Assembly: GCA_051747985.1 (NCBI GenBank)
Contig: JBNJGU010000202.1
Span: forward strand, 1 to 5,158
Reading direction: 5' to 3'
Origin: PWQG01 sp051747985
GTDB taxonomy: Bacteria; Pseudomonadota; Gammaproteobacteria; Pseudomonadales; Pseudohongiellaceae
DNA length: 5,158 nucleotides
The position numbers were made by a program, and so were the translations under genes. Positions within the stretch are counted from its first letter, which is position 1, and every line of letters starts with the position of its first letter. Below are positions 1 to 5,158 of the stretch, piece by piece. The notes under the pieces are model-generated. The model saw only the letters and a list, made by a program, of their open reading frames with translations, did not search any database and was not told the origin of the DNA.

Positions 1-254
1 CGGAACACGGTATCACCATCGCCTGGCATCGGATGAACCACATGCTGGGCTGTTCGGCCCGCTGGGGTGGATTCGGCAGCGAGGAGGCCCAGCAGCATTT
101 CCAGACCCTGCAGCAACCCGCCGGCCATCATTACATGATCGGGGACCAGATCTCGCACCATCCGGCGTGGATGGAAAGTGCCATCCAGTCTGCCCATTTC
201 GCGCTCACGGACATGGAGCTGCGGATCCGCCAGCAGGCAGCCAACGAGGCCTGA
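1..254 (+). CDS. Flavin monoamine oxidase family protein, C-terminal fragment (5' end outside window)
   Basis: The frame is open from base 3 to the TGA at 252-254, giving 84 visible residues that begin EHGITIAWHR; the start lies upstream of the window. What is visible fits the C-terminus of FAD-dependent amine oxidases. An AWHR...LGC segment is followed by the terminal FAD-contacting block GDQISHHPAWMESAIQSAH (codons from about 141 to 197), equivalent to the family's G-[ED]-x-x-S-x-x-x-x-W-x-E-[GS]-A-[IV]-x-S signature. A short charged tail follows. Family members oxidatively deaminate amines or amino acids using FAD and oxygen, but the substrate cannot be read from this fragment. An internal ATG at 33 is not a credible start because the similarity runs through it. 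The gene is followed 28 bases later by a strong terminator, so it ends its transcription unit. The GDQISHHP form replaces the more usual GEH-type start of the motif, a mild variation. Confidence 0.85.
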   Translation, partial: EHGITIAWHRMNHMLGCSARWGGFGSEEAQQHFQTLQQPAGHHYMIGDQISHHPAWMESAIQSAHFALTDMELRIRQQAANEA

Positions 255-282
255 ACCTTCGGTCCTACACGTTTTGCGGGAA

Positions 283-323
283 GGCGGAGGGCAGGCGCAG
301 TCGGCCTGCTTTTCGCCATTTTT
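283..323 (+). terminator. Rho-independent terminator of the amine oxidase gene
   Basis: Bases 283-296 (GGCGGAGGGCAGGC) pair with 304-317 (GCCTGCTTTTCGCC) as an uninterrupted 14-bp stem containing three G-U pairs, with a 7-base loop. The run ATTTTT follows at 318-323. This is the classic layout of an intrinsic terminator reading left to right. On the minus strand the G-U pairs become A-C mismatches and no T-tract follows the stem, so it is unlikely to serve the convergent membrane-protein gene equally well. Confidence 0.8.
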
Positions 324-353
324 CCGTTCACTGCCGAGGTGCGCGCCCCCGCG

Positions 354-1223
354 TCACCGGACTCCGCGCAGCCAGGGAGGACGCGGAACCAGTACGGGAG
401 TGCCCGCTTTCCACTTCCGATACTCCGGATCATCGCCCCAGCGCTTCTCCGCGCGACGTTCCAGCATGGGTATGCCACTGACCCGGGTCAGCAACCAGGC
501 CACGAACAACGGTGATACCAGCGTCAACCATTGCCAGCCCTGCAACACGGGCAGAGCGATCATGGCCATGCCAGTCCACAGCAGGATCTCTCCGAAATAA
601 TTGGGATGACGTGACCAGGCCCACAGGCCGCCACGGATGAAGCGACCCTCGTTGGCCGGGTCAAGGCGGAAGCGGCGCTTCTGTTCATCGGCAACCACTT
701 CCAGCATGAAGCCCACGAGCCAGAACGCGAGGCCGACCACCAGAAGCGGACCCGCCGCCTGCGGCCGGTCCGTGGTGATGGCCGCCAGCGCCGCCCCCGC
801 GGTCAGAATCACCCAGAGCCCCTGCAGTGTGAACGCGAGCAGAAAATGGACCGGATTCTGCTTGATGGTGTCGAAACGGCCGTCGCCGTGATGTTGTACC
901 CGGAAGAACAGGAAGCTGCCAAGGCGCAGGGCCCACAGGAGCACCAGGACAGTGAGCAGTACACTGCGTGGATCCCGGTTTCCACTCAGCACCAGCGCGA
1001 GCAGGGTGATCAGGATATAGGTGGCGCTGCCGGTCAGGTCGAAAACATGTTCGCTGCGCTTCCACCAGGAGGGCAGGAACACCAGCCACTGCATGGCCAT
1101 GGCGATGGCGGCGCACAGGGCAAAGATCGGGATGCCGCCCAGGGCGCGGCCATGGTCGCTGCCGGCGAATGCGAAGGCGGTGACCGCCAGCAGGCAGAAC
1201 AGGATCATCAGGGTCATTCGCAT
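354..1223 (-). CDS. DUF1295 / steroid 5-alpha-reductase-like integral membrane protein
   Basis: This is a complete 289-residue protein. Hydrophobic stretches at about residues 4-20, 29-50, 66-80, 87-107, 125-149, 158-178, 208-227 and 232-249 predict seven or eight inner-membrane helices. The diagnostic block is GGLWAWSRHPNYFGE (residues 198-212), preceded by EVVADEQKRRFR (175-186). This is the C-terminal signature of the DUF1295 family, related to steroid 5-alpha-reductases and isoprenylcysteine methyltransferases, where it forms the cofactor-binding part. An NAD(P)H-dependent reductase acting on a lipid-like double bond is the family-based guess; the substrate is unknown. The length is normal and the gene looks intact. 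The ATG at 1223 is chosen because a strong Shine-Dalgarno sequence precedes it. The gene is transcribed divergently from the acyl-CoA ligase and converges with the amine oxidase; its TGA is at 356-354. Family assignment is firm, function is not. Confidence 0.93.
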   Translation of the reverse strand: MRMTLMILFCLLAVTAFAFAGSDHGRALGGIPIFALCAAIAMAMQWLVFLPSWWKRSEHVFDLTGSATYILITLLALVLSGNRDPRSVLLTVLVLLWALRLGSFLFFRVQHHGDGRFDTIKQNPVHFLLAFTLQGLWVILTAGAALAAITTDRPQAAGPLLVVGLAFWLVGFMLEVVADEQKRRFRLDPANEGRFIRGGLWAWSRHPNYFGEILLWTGMAMIALPVLQGWQWLTLVSPLFVAWLLTRVSGIPMLERRAEKRWGDDPEYRKWKAGTPVLVPRPPWLRGVR

Positions 1224-1230
1224 GGGCTAT

Positions 1231-1239
1231 CTCCCCTCC
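1231..1239 (-). promoter_or_regulatory. Ribosome binding site of the DUF1295 gene
   Basis: Read on the minus strand this is GGAGGGGAG, ending 7 bases before the ATG at 1223. It is a near-ideal match to the 3' end of 16S rRNA at good spacing and settles the start codon. Confidence 0.8.
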
Positions 1240-1253
1240 GTCAGCCAGCGATA

Positions 1254-1262
1254 AACATACCA
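1254..1262 (-). promoter_or_regulatory. Candidate extended -10 promoter element for the DUF1295 gene
   Basis: On the minus strand this reads TGG-TATGTT, matching the extended -10 form TGn-TATAAT at four of six core positions. Initiation would fall near 1247, giving a short leader of about 24 bases that includes the ribosome binding site. No convincing -35 hexamer lies 17 bases upstream, which extended -10 promoters can tolerate. This is pattern matching only. Confidence 0.25.
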
Positions 1263-1376
1263 TGTACGTCCCTTTGCCGATTCCGGTTCAGGGGGCTGAT
1301 CCCGGGCCTCTATCAAGTGTCTGAATGGCTGCCATAAGCAGGATTGTATGCTCATGGTGCCACGGTCCCGGCAATT

Positions 1377-1392
1377 CATGAACTCGTTCATG
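1377..1392. promoter_or_regulatory. Perfect 16-base palindrome, candidate repressor operator
   Basis: The site is CATGAAC-TC-GTTCATG: two perfect 7-base arms separated by two bases. It lies 128 bases before the ligase start and about 150 bases before the DUF1295 start, in the divergent intergenic region. Size and symmetry fit a homodimeric helix-turn-helix repressor. Its core GAAC-N2-GTTC resembles, with one substitution per arm, the published Pseudomonas PsrA site (G/CAAAC-N2-4-GTTTG/C), and PsrA controls fatty-acid degradation genes. That makes a fatty-acid-responsive TetR-type regulator an attractive guess. No regulator gene is visible in the window. A palindrome of this arm length with any spacer of 0-6 would occur by chance in about one in eight 300-base regions, so the evidence is moderate. 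Confidence 0.45.
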
Positions 1393-1399
1393 GACCTTG

Positions 1400-1428
1400 T
1401 TGAACTGCCCGGACGGCTGGTTTAGTCT
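1400..1428 (+). promoter_or_regulatory. Weak candidate sigma70 promoter for the ligase-dehydrogenase pair
   Basis: TTGAAC at 1400-1405 (four of six matches to the -35 consensus) is followed after 17 bases by TAGTCT at 1423-1428 (three of six to -10). The start site would be near 1435, with a leader of about 85 bases. The palindrome at 1377-1392 would sit just upstream of the -35 element. Other placements in this region are possible, so treat this as a guess. Confidence 0.2.
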
Positions 1429-1506
1429 TGATCTGCTGCACTGCTGGCGTGCAAATCGGAAGCCGGCCGTCGCGTCGACAATGACAAGAATTTCTGGACA
1501 GATCCT

Positions 1507-1510
1507 GGAG
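1507..1510 (+). promoter_or_regulatory. Ribosome binding site of the acyl-CoA ligase gene
   Basis: GGAG lies 10 bases before the ATG at 1521, a moderate match at slightly long spacing. It favours 1521 over the in-frame ATG two codons later at 1527, for which the gap would be 16 bases. Confidence 0.5.
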
Positions 1511-1520
1511 CAGTATAACT

Positions 1521-3155
1521 ATGACAATGCAACAGACTCCTTTATTGATGCATTACCTGATGGACCGGGGAGCGGACCTGCAGCCCGACGTGGAGGTGGT
1601 CACGGCGACCGCGGAAGGCACGCGACGACAGACTCTGGCAAAGACGCGTGATCGCGCTCATCAACTGGCGCATGCGCTGGATGACGCCGGCATCGGCCTG
1701 GGTGACCGGGTGGGGACCTTCATGTGGAATGGCTCTCGTCACCTGGAAGCCTATCACGGTATTGCCTGCATGGGCGCCGTGGTCCATACCCTCAATATAC
1801 GTCTGCCGCCCGGTGATCTGGAATACATCATCAATCATGCCCAGGACCGGATCATCATCGTCGATGCCGATCTGTTGCCGGCGCTGGAGAAAGTGGCGGA
1901 CCGCATTCCCTCCGTGGAGCAGGTGGTGGTTGCCACTGAACCGGGGCTGGAAGGCTGGTCCACCACTCTGCCCAATGCCATCGACTACGAGGATTTCATC
2001 AGGGATCGACCCAAGCGCTTCGACTGGCCGGAGATTGATGAGAACTCTCCCATGGGCCTGTGTTACACCAGCGGCACCACGGGCAAACCCAAAGGGGTCA
2101 TGTATACCCATCGCTCCAATTACCTGCATACCATTGCCATCTGCATGACGGACGTCATGAACCTGTCGGCCACCGACACGGTCTGCAGTATCGTACCGCT
2201 GTTCCATGCCAATGCCTGGGGTCTGCCGTGGGCGGCGACCATGCTGGGCATGAAGCAGGTGTTTCCGCACCGGTTCATGGTGCCGGACCGGATCACGCAG
2301 TTGATGATCGACGAGGAAGTGACCATTTCCGCCGGCGTGCCGACCATCTGGCAGGGCGTGAAGGGGTACATGGAAGCCAACCCGGGCACAAAGTTCCCCG
2401 CGCTGGAGCGCCTGACCTGCGGCGGTTCTGCTCCGCCGCCGGCCCTGATCCGCTGGTTCTGGGATGAGCTCGGCATCGAGATGGTCCAGGGCTGGGGCAT
2501 GACAGAGACCAGTCCGCTGGCGACCATCAGTCGCCGCACCGGCAAGCGCAAGCATCTGAAGATGTCGGATGACGAACGCGCGGAGAACCAGGCCAAGGCC
2601 GGTCTGCCGATTCCCGGTCTGAAGCTGGAAATTTTCGATGACAACTGGAAGCCACTGCCTCATGACGGCAAGGCCTTCGGTGAACTGCTGATCAAGGGAC
2701 CATGGATCTGCTCCGAGTACTACCGGAACCCGCAGCCCGACAAGTTCCACAAAGGCTGGCTGATCACCGGCGATGTGGCCAAGATCGATCCCGAGGGTTA
2801 CATCATCATCACCGACCGTTCCAAGGACCTGATCAAGTCCGGCGGCGAGTGGATCTCTTCCGTGGATCTGGAGAACCACATCGCCGGCATGGATGGTGTG
2901 GCGCAGGCCTGCGTGGTGGCGCAGCCGCATCCGCAGTGGGACGAGCGCCCGGTAGCACTGGTGATCCTGAAGGATGGCGCCGACGTGACCCGGGATCAGG
3001 TGGTGGACCATTGTGCACAGCGGTTCGCCAGGTGGCAGCTTCCCGATGATGTACTGTTCGTGGACAGCATCCCGTTGACCGCCACCGGCAAGATGGACAA
3101 GAAAGTGGTCCGCGCCAAGCTGGAGGAAGACGGGTACACGTTGCCGACCGCATGA
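1521..3155 (+). CDS. AMP-forming fatty-acyl-CoA ligase (AlkK / DmdB-like)
   Basis: This 544-residue cytoplasmic enzyme of the adenylate-forming (ANL) superfamily should activate a free carboxylic acid with ATP and CoA, through an acyl-AMP intermediate, to acyl-CoA. All key motifs are present: P-loop YTSGTTGKPKG (182-192), PLFHANAWG (226-234), GGSAPPP (301-307), GWGMTETSP (324-332), the GDVAKIDPEGY core (417-427), DRSKDLIKSGGEWIS across the hinge (432-446), and the catalytic lysine K524 in TATGKMDKK. Length and motif spelling match medium-chain fatty-acid ligases such as Pseudomonas AlkK (546 residues) and the related methylmercaptopropionate-CoA ligase DmdB. A benzoate- or luciferase-type specificity is unlikely. 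The chain length of the substrate cannot be fixed from sequence. The stop codon overlaps the start of the dehydrogenase gene by four bases, so the two are co-translated and very probably act in sequence. No truncation or missing catalytic residue is seen. Confidence 0.95.
   Translation: MTMQQTPLLMHYLMDRGADLQPDVEVVTATAEGTRRQTLAKTRDRAHQLAHALDDAGIGLGDRVGTFMWNGSRHLEAYHGIACMGAVVHTLNIRLPPGDLEYIINHAQDRIIIVDADLLPALEKVADRIPSVEQVVVATEPGLEGWSTTLPNAIDYEDFIRDRPKRFDWPEIDENSPMGLCYTSGTTGKPKGVMYTHRSNYLHTIAICMTDVMNLSATDTVCSIVPLFHANAWGLPWAATMLGMKQVFPHRFMVPDRITQLMIDEEVTISAGVPTIWQGVKGYMEANPGTKFPALERLTCGGSAPPPALIRWFWDELGIEMVQGWGMTETSPLATISRRTGKRKHLKMSDDERAENQAKAGLPIPGLKLEIFDDNWKPLPHDGKAFGELLIKGPWICSEYYRNPQPDKFHKGWLITGDVAKIDPEGYIIITDRSKDLIKSGGEWISSVDLENHIAGMDGVAQACVVAQPHPQWDERPVALVILKDGADVTRDQVVDHCAQRFARWQLPDDVLFVDSIPLTATGKMDKKVVRAKLEEDGYTLPTA
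3122..3155 (+). promoter_or_regulatory. Translational coupling junction (ATGA overlap) between ligase and dehydrogenase
   Basis: The ligase TGA (3153-3155) and the dehydrogenase ATG (3152-3154) share the four bases ATGA. A GGAGGAA sequence at 3122-3128 ends 23 bases before the ATG, too far for ordinary Shine-Dalgarno initiation. No alternative ATG, GTG or TTG in the dehydrogenase frame was found between 3104 and 3151. Ribosomes ending the ligase most likely restart here. Confidence 0.6.
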
Positions 3156-4930
3156 ACTCCCTGATCCTGTCACGCAGGGACCTGGCGTTCCTGCTGTACG
3201 AGTGGCTGGATGCCGAGGCCCTGTGCCGGCATCCACGTCACTCGGACCATTCCCGCGACACCTTTGATGCCGTTCTTGATCTCTGTGAGCAGATCGCCAC
3301 ACAGCATTTCGCCACGCACAACCGCAAGAATGACCTGAATGAACCGACGTTTGACGGCGAGACGGTCCACATCATTCCGGAAGTGAAACAGGCTCTGGAT
3401 GTGTTCGCCGAGGCCGGGTTGATCGCGGCCGGCCAGGATTACGAACTGGGTGGCATGCAGCTGCCCATGGTGGTCGAGAAGGCTGGCTTTGCCTGGTTCC
3501 TGGGCGCCAACGTGGGCACCGCGGCCTATCCGTTCCTGACCATCGGCAACGCCAATCTGTTGCTGGCCCATGGCACGCGGGAGCAGATCGACACCTGGGT
3601 GCGTCCGATGCTGGAAGGGCGGTACTTTGGCACCATGTGTCTGTCCGAGCCGCAGGCCGGCTCTTCGCTGGGCGATATCCGTACCCGGGCCGAGCCGCGC
3701 GCGGACGGAGAATACCGCCTGTTCGGCAACAAGATGTGGATCTCCGGCGGCGACCACGAGCTGGCGGAGAACATCGTGCACCTGGTGCTGGCGCGCACGC
3801 CCGATGCGCCTTCCGGGGTGAAGGGCATTTCCCTGTTCCTGGTGCCGAAATGGCTGCCGTCGGGTGAACGCAACGATGTCGTGCTGGCCGGGTTGAACCA
3901 CAAGATGGGCTACCGGGGTACGACCAACACATTGCTGAATTTCGGTGAAGGACGGCATCGACCCTCCGCGGAGGCGGGCGCCGTGGGCTATCGGGTCGGC
4001 GGGTTGCACAAGGGGCTGGCCTGCATGTTCCACATGATGAACGAGGCCAGAATCGGTGTCGGCTCCGGGGCCGTGGCGCTGGGCTACACCGGTTACCTGC
4101 ACGCACTGGACTACGCCCGTCAGCGACCCCAGGGGCGGCCCGTGGCCAACAGGGATCCGGCCACCGCGCAGGTGCCCATCATCGAGCACCCGGATGTACG
4201 CCGGATGCTGCTGGCGCAGAAAGCCTGGGTCGAGGGAGGCCTGGCGCTGAACCTGTATTGCGCACGGCTGGTCGACGAAGAGCGGGCCGCCACGGATGAG
4301 CAGCGTCGGGAATACACGCTGTTGCTGGACATCCTGACGCCGATCGCCAAGAGCTGGCCCTCGCGGTGGTGTCTGGAAGCCAACAACCTGGCCATCCAGG
4401 TGCTGGGCGGCTACGGCTACACACGCGATTACCCGGTGGAACAGTTCTACCGCGACAATCGTCTCAACCCCATTCACGAGGGCACCCATGGTATCCAGGC
4501 GCTGGACCTGCTGGGCCGCAAGGTGGTCATGGAGGAGGGCGCCGCGTTCGCATTGTTGCTGGATCGTATGCGGGAGACCATTGATCGCGCGGCCAGCGCG
4601 GGAGGTCCGGCCACCCGCCATGCCAGTCAACTGCAGGCAGCGCTCAATCGCCTGCGCGCCGTGACCGCCGACCTGCACAACTGCGGCGATCCCGAACGGA
4701 CACTGGCCAATGCATCGCTGTATCTGGATGCTGCCGGTCATATCGTCGTGGCCTGGATCTGGCTGGAACAGTTGCTGGCGGTCGGGCGCAAAGAGGGCGA
4801 TTTCTACGATGGAAAGCGCCAGGCGGCACAGTACTATTTCCGCCATGAACTGCCGGCGGTACATCCATGGCTTGATCTGCTCGGTGAGCTTGACGATACT
4901 ACATTGGCGATGCGGGGGGAGTGGTTCTGA
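3152..4930 (+). CDS. Long-form (about 600 aa) FadE-type acyl-CoA dehydrogenase
   Basis: This 592-residue FAD enzyme should insert the alpha,beta double bond into acyl-CoA, the first oxidative step of beta-oxidation, passing electrons to electron-transfer flavoprotein (not encoded here). Visible order: N-terminal extension (1-60), helical domain (to about 160), beta domain with MCLSEPQAGSSLGD (162-175) and KMWISGGDHEL (194-204), then a C-terminal helical domain with QVLGGYGYTRDYPVEQFYRDNRL (416-438). The catalytic glutamate is E443 in HEGTHGIQALDLLGRK. An extra C-terminal domain (about 465-590) marks the long acyl-CoA dehydrogenase group that includes Pseudomonas FadE1/FadE2 and DmdC. The opening RRDLAFLLYEWLDAEAL and IIEHPDVRRMLLAQKAWVEG (344-363) look closer to the FadE type as I recall it, favouring fatty acyl-CoA over methylmercaptopropionyl-CoA. 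The ATG overlaps the ligase stop as ATGA. The nearest good Shine-Dalgarno is 23 bases upstream, so translation probably depends on coupling. Residues 267-291 depart from the remembered family consensus. Confidence 0.95.
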   Translation: MNSLILSRRDLAFLLYEWLDAEALCRHPRHSDHSRDTFDAVLDLCEQIATQHFATHNRKNDLNEPTFDGETVHIIPEVKQALDVFAEAGLIAAGQDYELGGMQLPMVVEKAGFAWFLGANVGTAAYPFLTIGNANLLLAHGTREQIDTWVRPMLEGRYFGTMCLSEPQAGSSLGDIRTRAEPRADGEYRLFGNKMWISGGDHELAENIVHLVLARTPDAPSGVKGISLFLVPKWLPSGERNDVVLAGLNHKMGYRGTTNTLLNFGEGRHRPSAEAGAVGYRVGGLHKGLACMFHMMNEARIGVGSGAVALGYTGYLHALDYARQRPQGRPVANRDPATAQVPIIEHPDVRRMLLAQKAWVEGGLALNLYCARLVDEERAATDEQRREYTLLLDILTPIAKSWPSRWCLEANNLAIQVLGGYGYTRDYPVEQFYRDNRLNPIHEGTHGIQALDLLGRKVVMEEGAAFALLLDRMRETIDRAASAGGPATRHASQLQAALNRLRAVTADLHNCGDPERTLANASLYLDAAGHIVVAWIWLEQLLAVGRKEGDFYDGKRQAAQYYFRHELPAVHPWLDLLGELDDTTLAMRGEWF

Positions 4931-4959
4931 TCGTCGTTGGTTTGTACGCCCGTTGAAGA

Positions 4960-5013
4960 GCGGGAGGGATGGTGCCCTTGCGCGTTACCGCGCAATTGCA
5001 CCATCCCTCCCGC
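4960..5013. repeat. Compound inverted repeat / hairpin downstream of the dehydrogenase
   Basis: The outer arms GCGGGAGGGATGGTGC (4960-4975) and GCACCATCCCTCCCGC (4998-5013) are perfect 16-base complements. Inside, a 2x2 mismatch (CC against TT) is followed by a second perfect 7-bp stem (TTGCGCG 4978-4984, CGCGCAA 4989-4995) closed by the tetraloop TTAC. It begins 29 bases after the dehydrogenase stop. No T-tract follows on either strand, so it is not a canonical intrinsic terminator. It could mark the mRNA 3' end after Rho-dependent termination and exonuclease trimming, or be one copy of a dispersed REP-like intergenic palindrome; GGTGC...GTTAC...GCACC elements of this general look are common in proteobacteria. 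No transposase is visible nearby. Confidence 0.75.
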
Positions 5014-5158
5014 CTGCGGGGAACCTGCCAATCCGGACCGGAGTCGCTTGAAACCGCTGTCCGAGAGTGGACGTTCAGGACAGAGGTGAAGAACACCGAT
5101 GCTTCGAAGTGGCAGGTGACTCCCGGGCGAGTGGGGTGAGGCAATGGGGCGGGGACGC

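Noticed and set aside
338..358. GC-rich hairpin overlapping the DUF1295 stop codon as a terminator for that gene
   Set aside because: The 8-bp stem has a bulge, spans the stop codon, and no T-tract follows it on the minus strand; the GC-rich context makes such stems common.
1325..1335. ATGGC-T-GCCAT short palindrome as an operator
   Set aside because: Five-base arms are expected by chance in a region of this size and nothing else supports it.
1514..1519. TATAAC directly before the ligase ATG as a -10 promoter element
   Set aside because: Transcription would begin inside the coding sequence after the chosen start and ribosome binding site, and no -35 match lies at the right distance.
1397..1651. 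An 84-codon plus-strand open frame running from the intergenic region into the ligase gene
   Set aside because: It is out of frame with the ligase, has no good ribosome binding site or recognisable similarity, and ends inside the real gene.
1542..3302. A 586-codon open frame antisense to the ligase
   Set aside because: It lies opposite a gene with a complete set of family motifs, has no recognisable domain, and is rich in Arg, His and Gly as expected from the complement of GC-rich codons.
3170..4864. A 564-codon open frame antisense to the dehydrogenase
   Set aside because: Same reasoning: the sense strand encodes an intact acyl-CoA dehydrogenase, and the antisense product has low-complexity composition without motifs.
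4899..5144. An 81-codon minus-strand open frame across the downstream hairpin
   Set aside because: It overlaps the end of the dehydrogenase gene and the inverted repeat, shows no motif, and its composition looks like translated non-coding DNA.

Overview
The window looks like ordinary chromosomal DNA of a GC-rich bacterium (roughly 60% GC by eye). It is most likely a lipid-degrading gammaproteobacterium of the Pseudomonas / Alcanivorax / Marinobacter kind. That placement is an inference from the FadE-type and AlkK-type protein sequences and from gene density; no rRNA or marker gene is present to confirm it.

Layout. Positions 1-254 (+) hold the last 84 codons of a flavin monoamine oxidase whose start lies outside the window. 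A strong intrinsic terminator follows at 283-323. Converging on it from the right is a complete minus-strand gene (354-1223) for a 289-residue, multi-spanning membrane protein of the DUF1295 / steroid 5-alpha-reductase-like family. A 297-base divergent intergenic region (1224-1520) separates it from a plus-strand pair. It holds ribosome binding sites for both sides, weak promoter candidates, and a perfect 16-base palindrome (1377-1392) that could be a repressor operator. The pair is an AMP-forming fatty-acyl-CoA ligase (1521-3155) and a 592-residue acyl-CoA dehydrogenase (3152-4930), joined by a 4-base ATGA overlap. Beyond it lies a large compound hairpin (4960-5013) with a perfect 16-bp outer stem and no T-tract. 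The final 145 bases (5014-5158) contain no gene that can be supported.

Function. The pair carries out two consecutive steps: activation of a free carboxylic acid to its CoA thioester, then alpha,beta-dehydrogenation by an FAD enzyme. This is the entry into beta-oxidation. The likely substrates are medium- or long-chain fatty acids. A methylmercaptopropionate (DmdB/DmdC-like) role is a less likely alternative that sequence alone does not exclude. The membrane protein may act on a lipid or sterol-like substrate, but its substrate is unknown and its link to the pair is only positional.

No mobile element, CRISPR array, RNA gene, defence system or clearly novel system was recognised. The items most worth following up are non-coding: the palindrome upstream of the fatty-acid pair and the compound hairpin after it.
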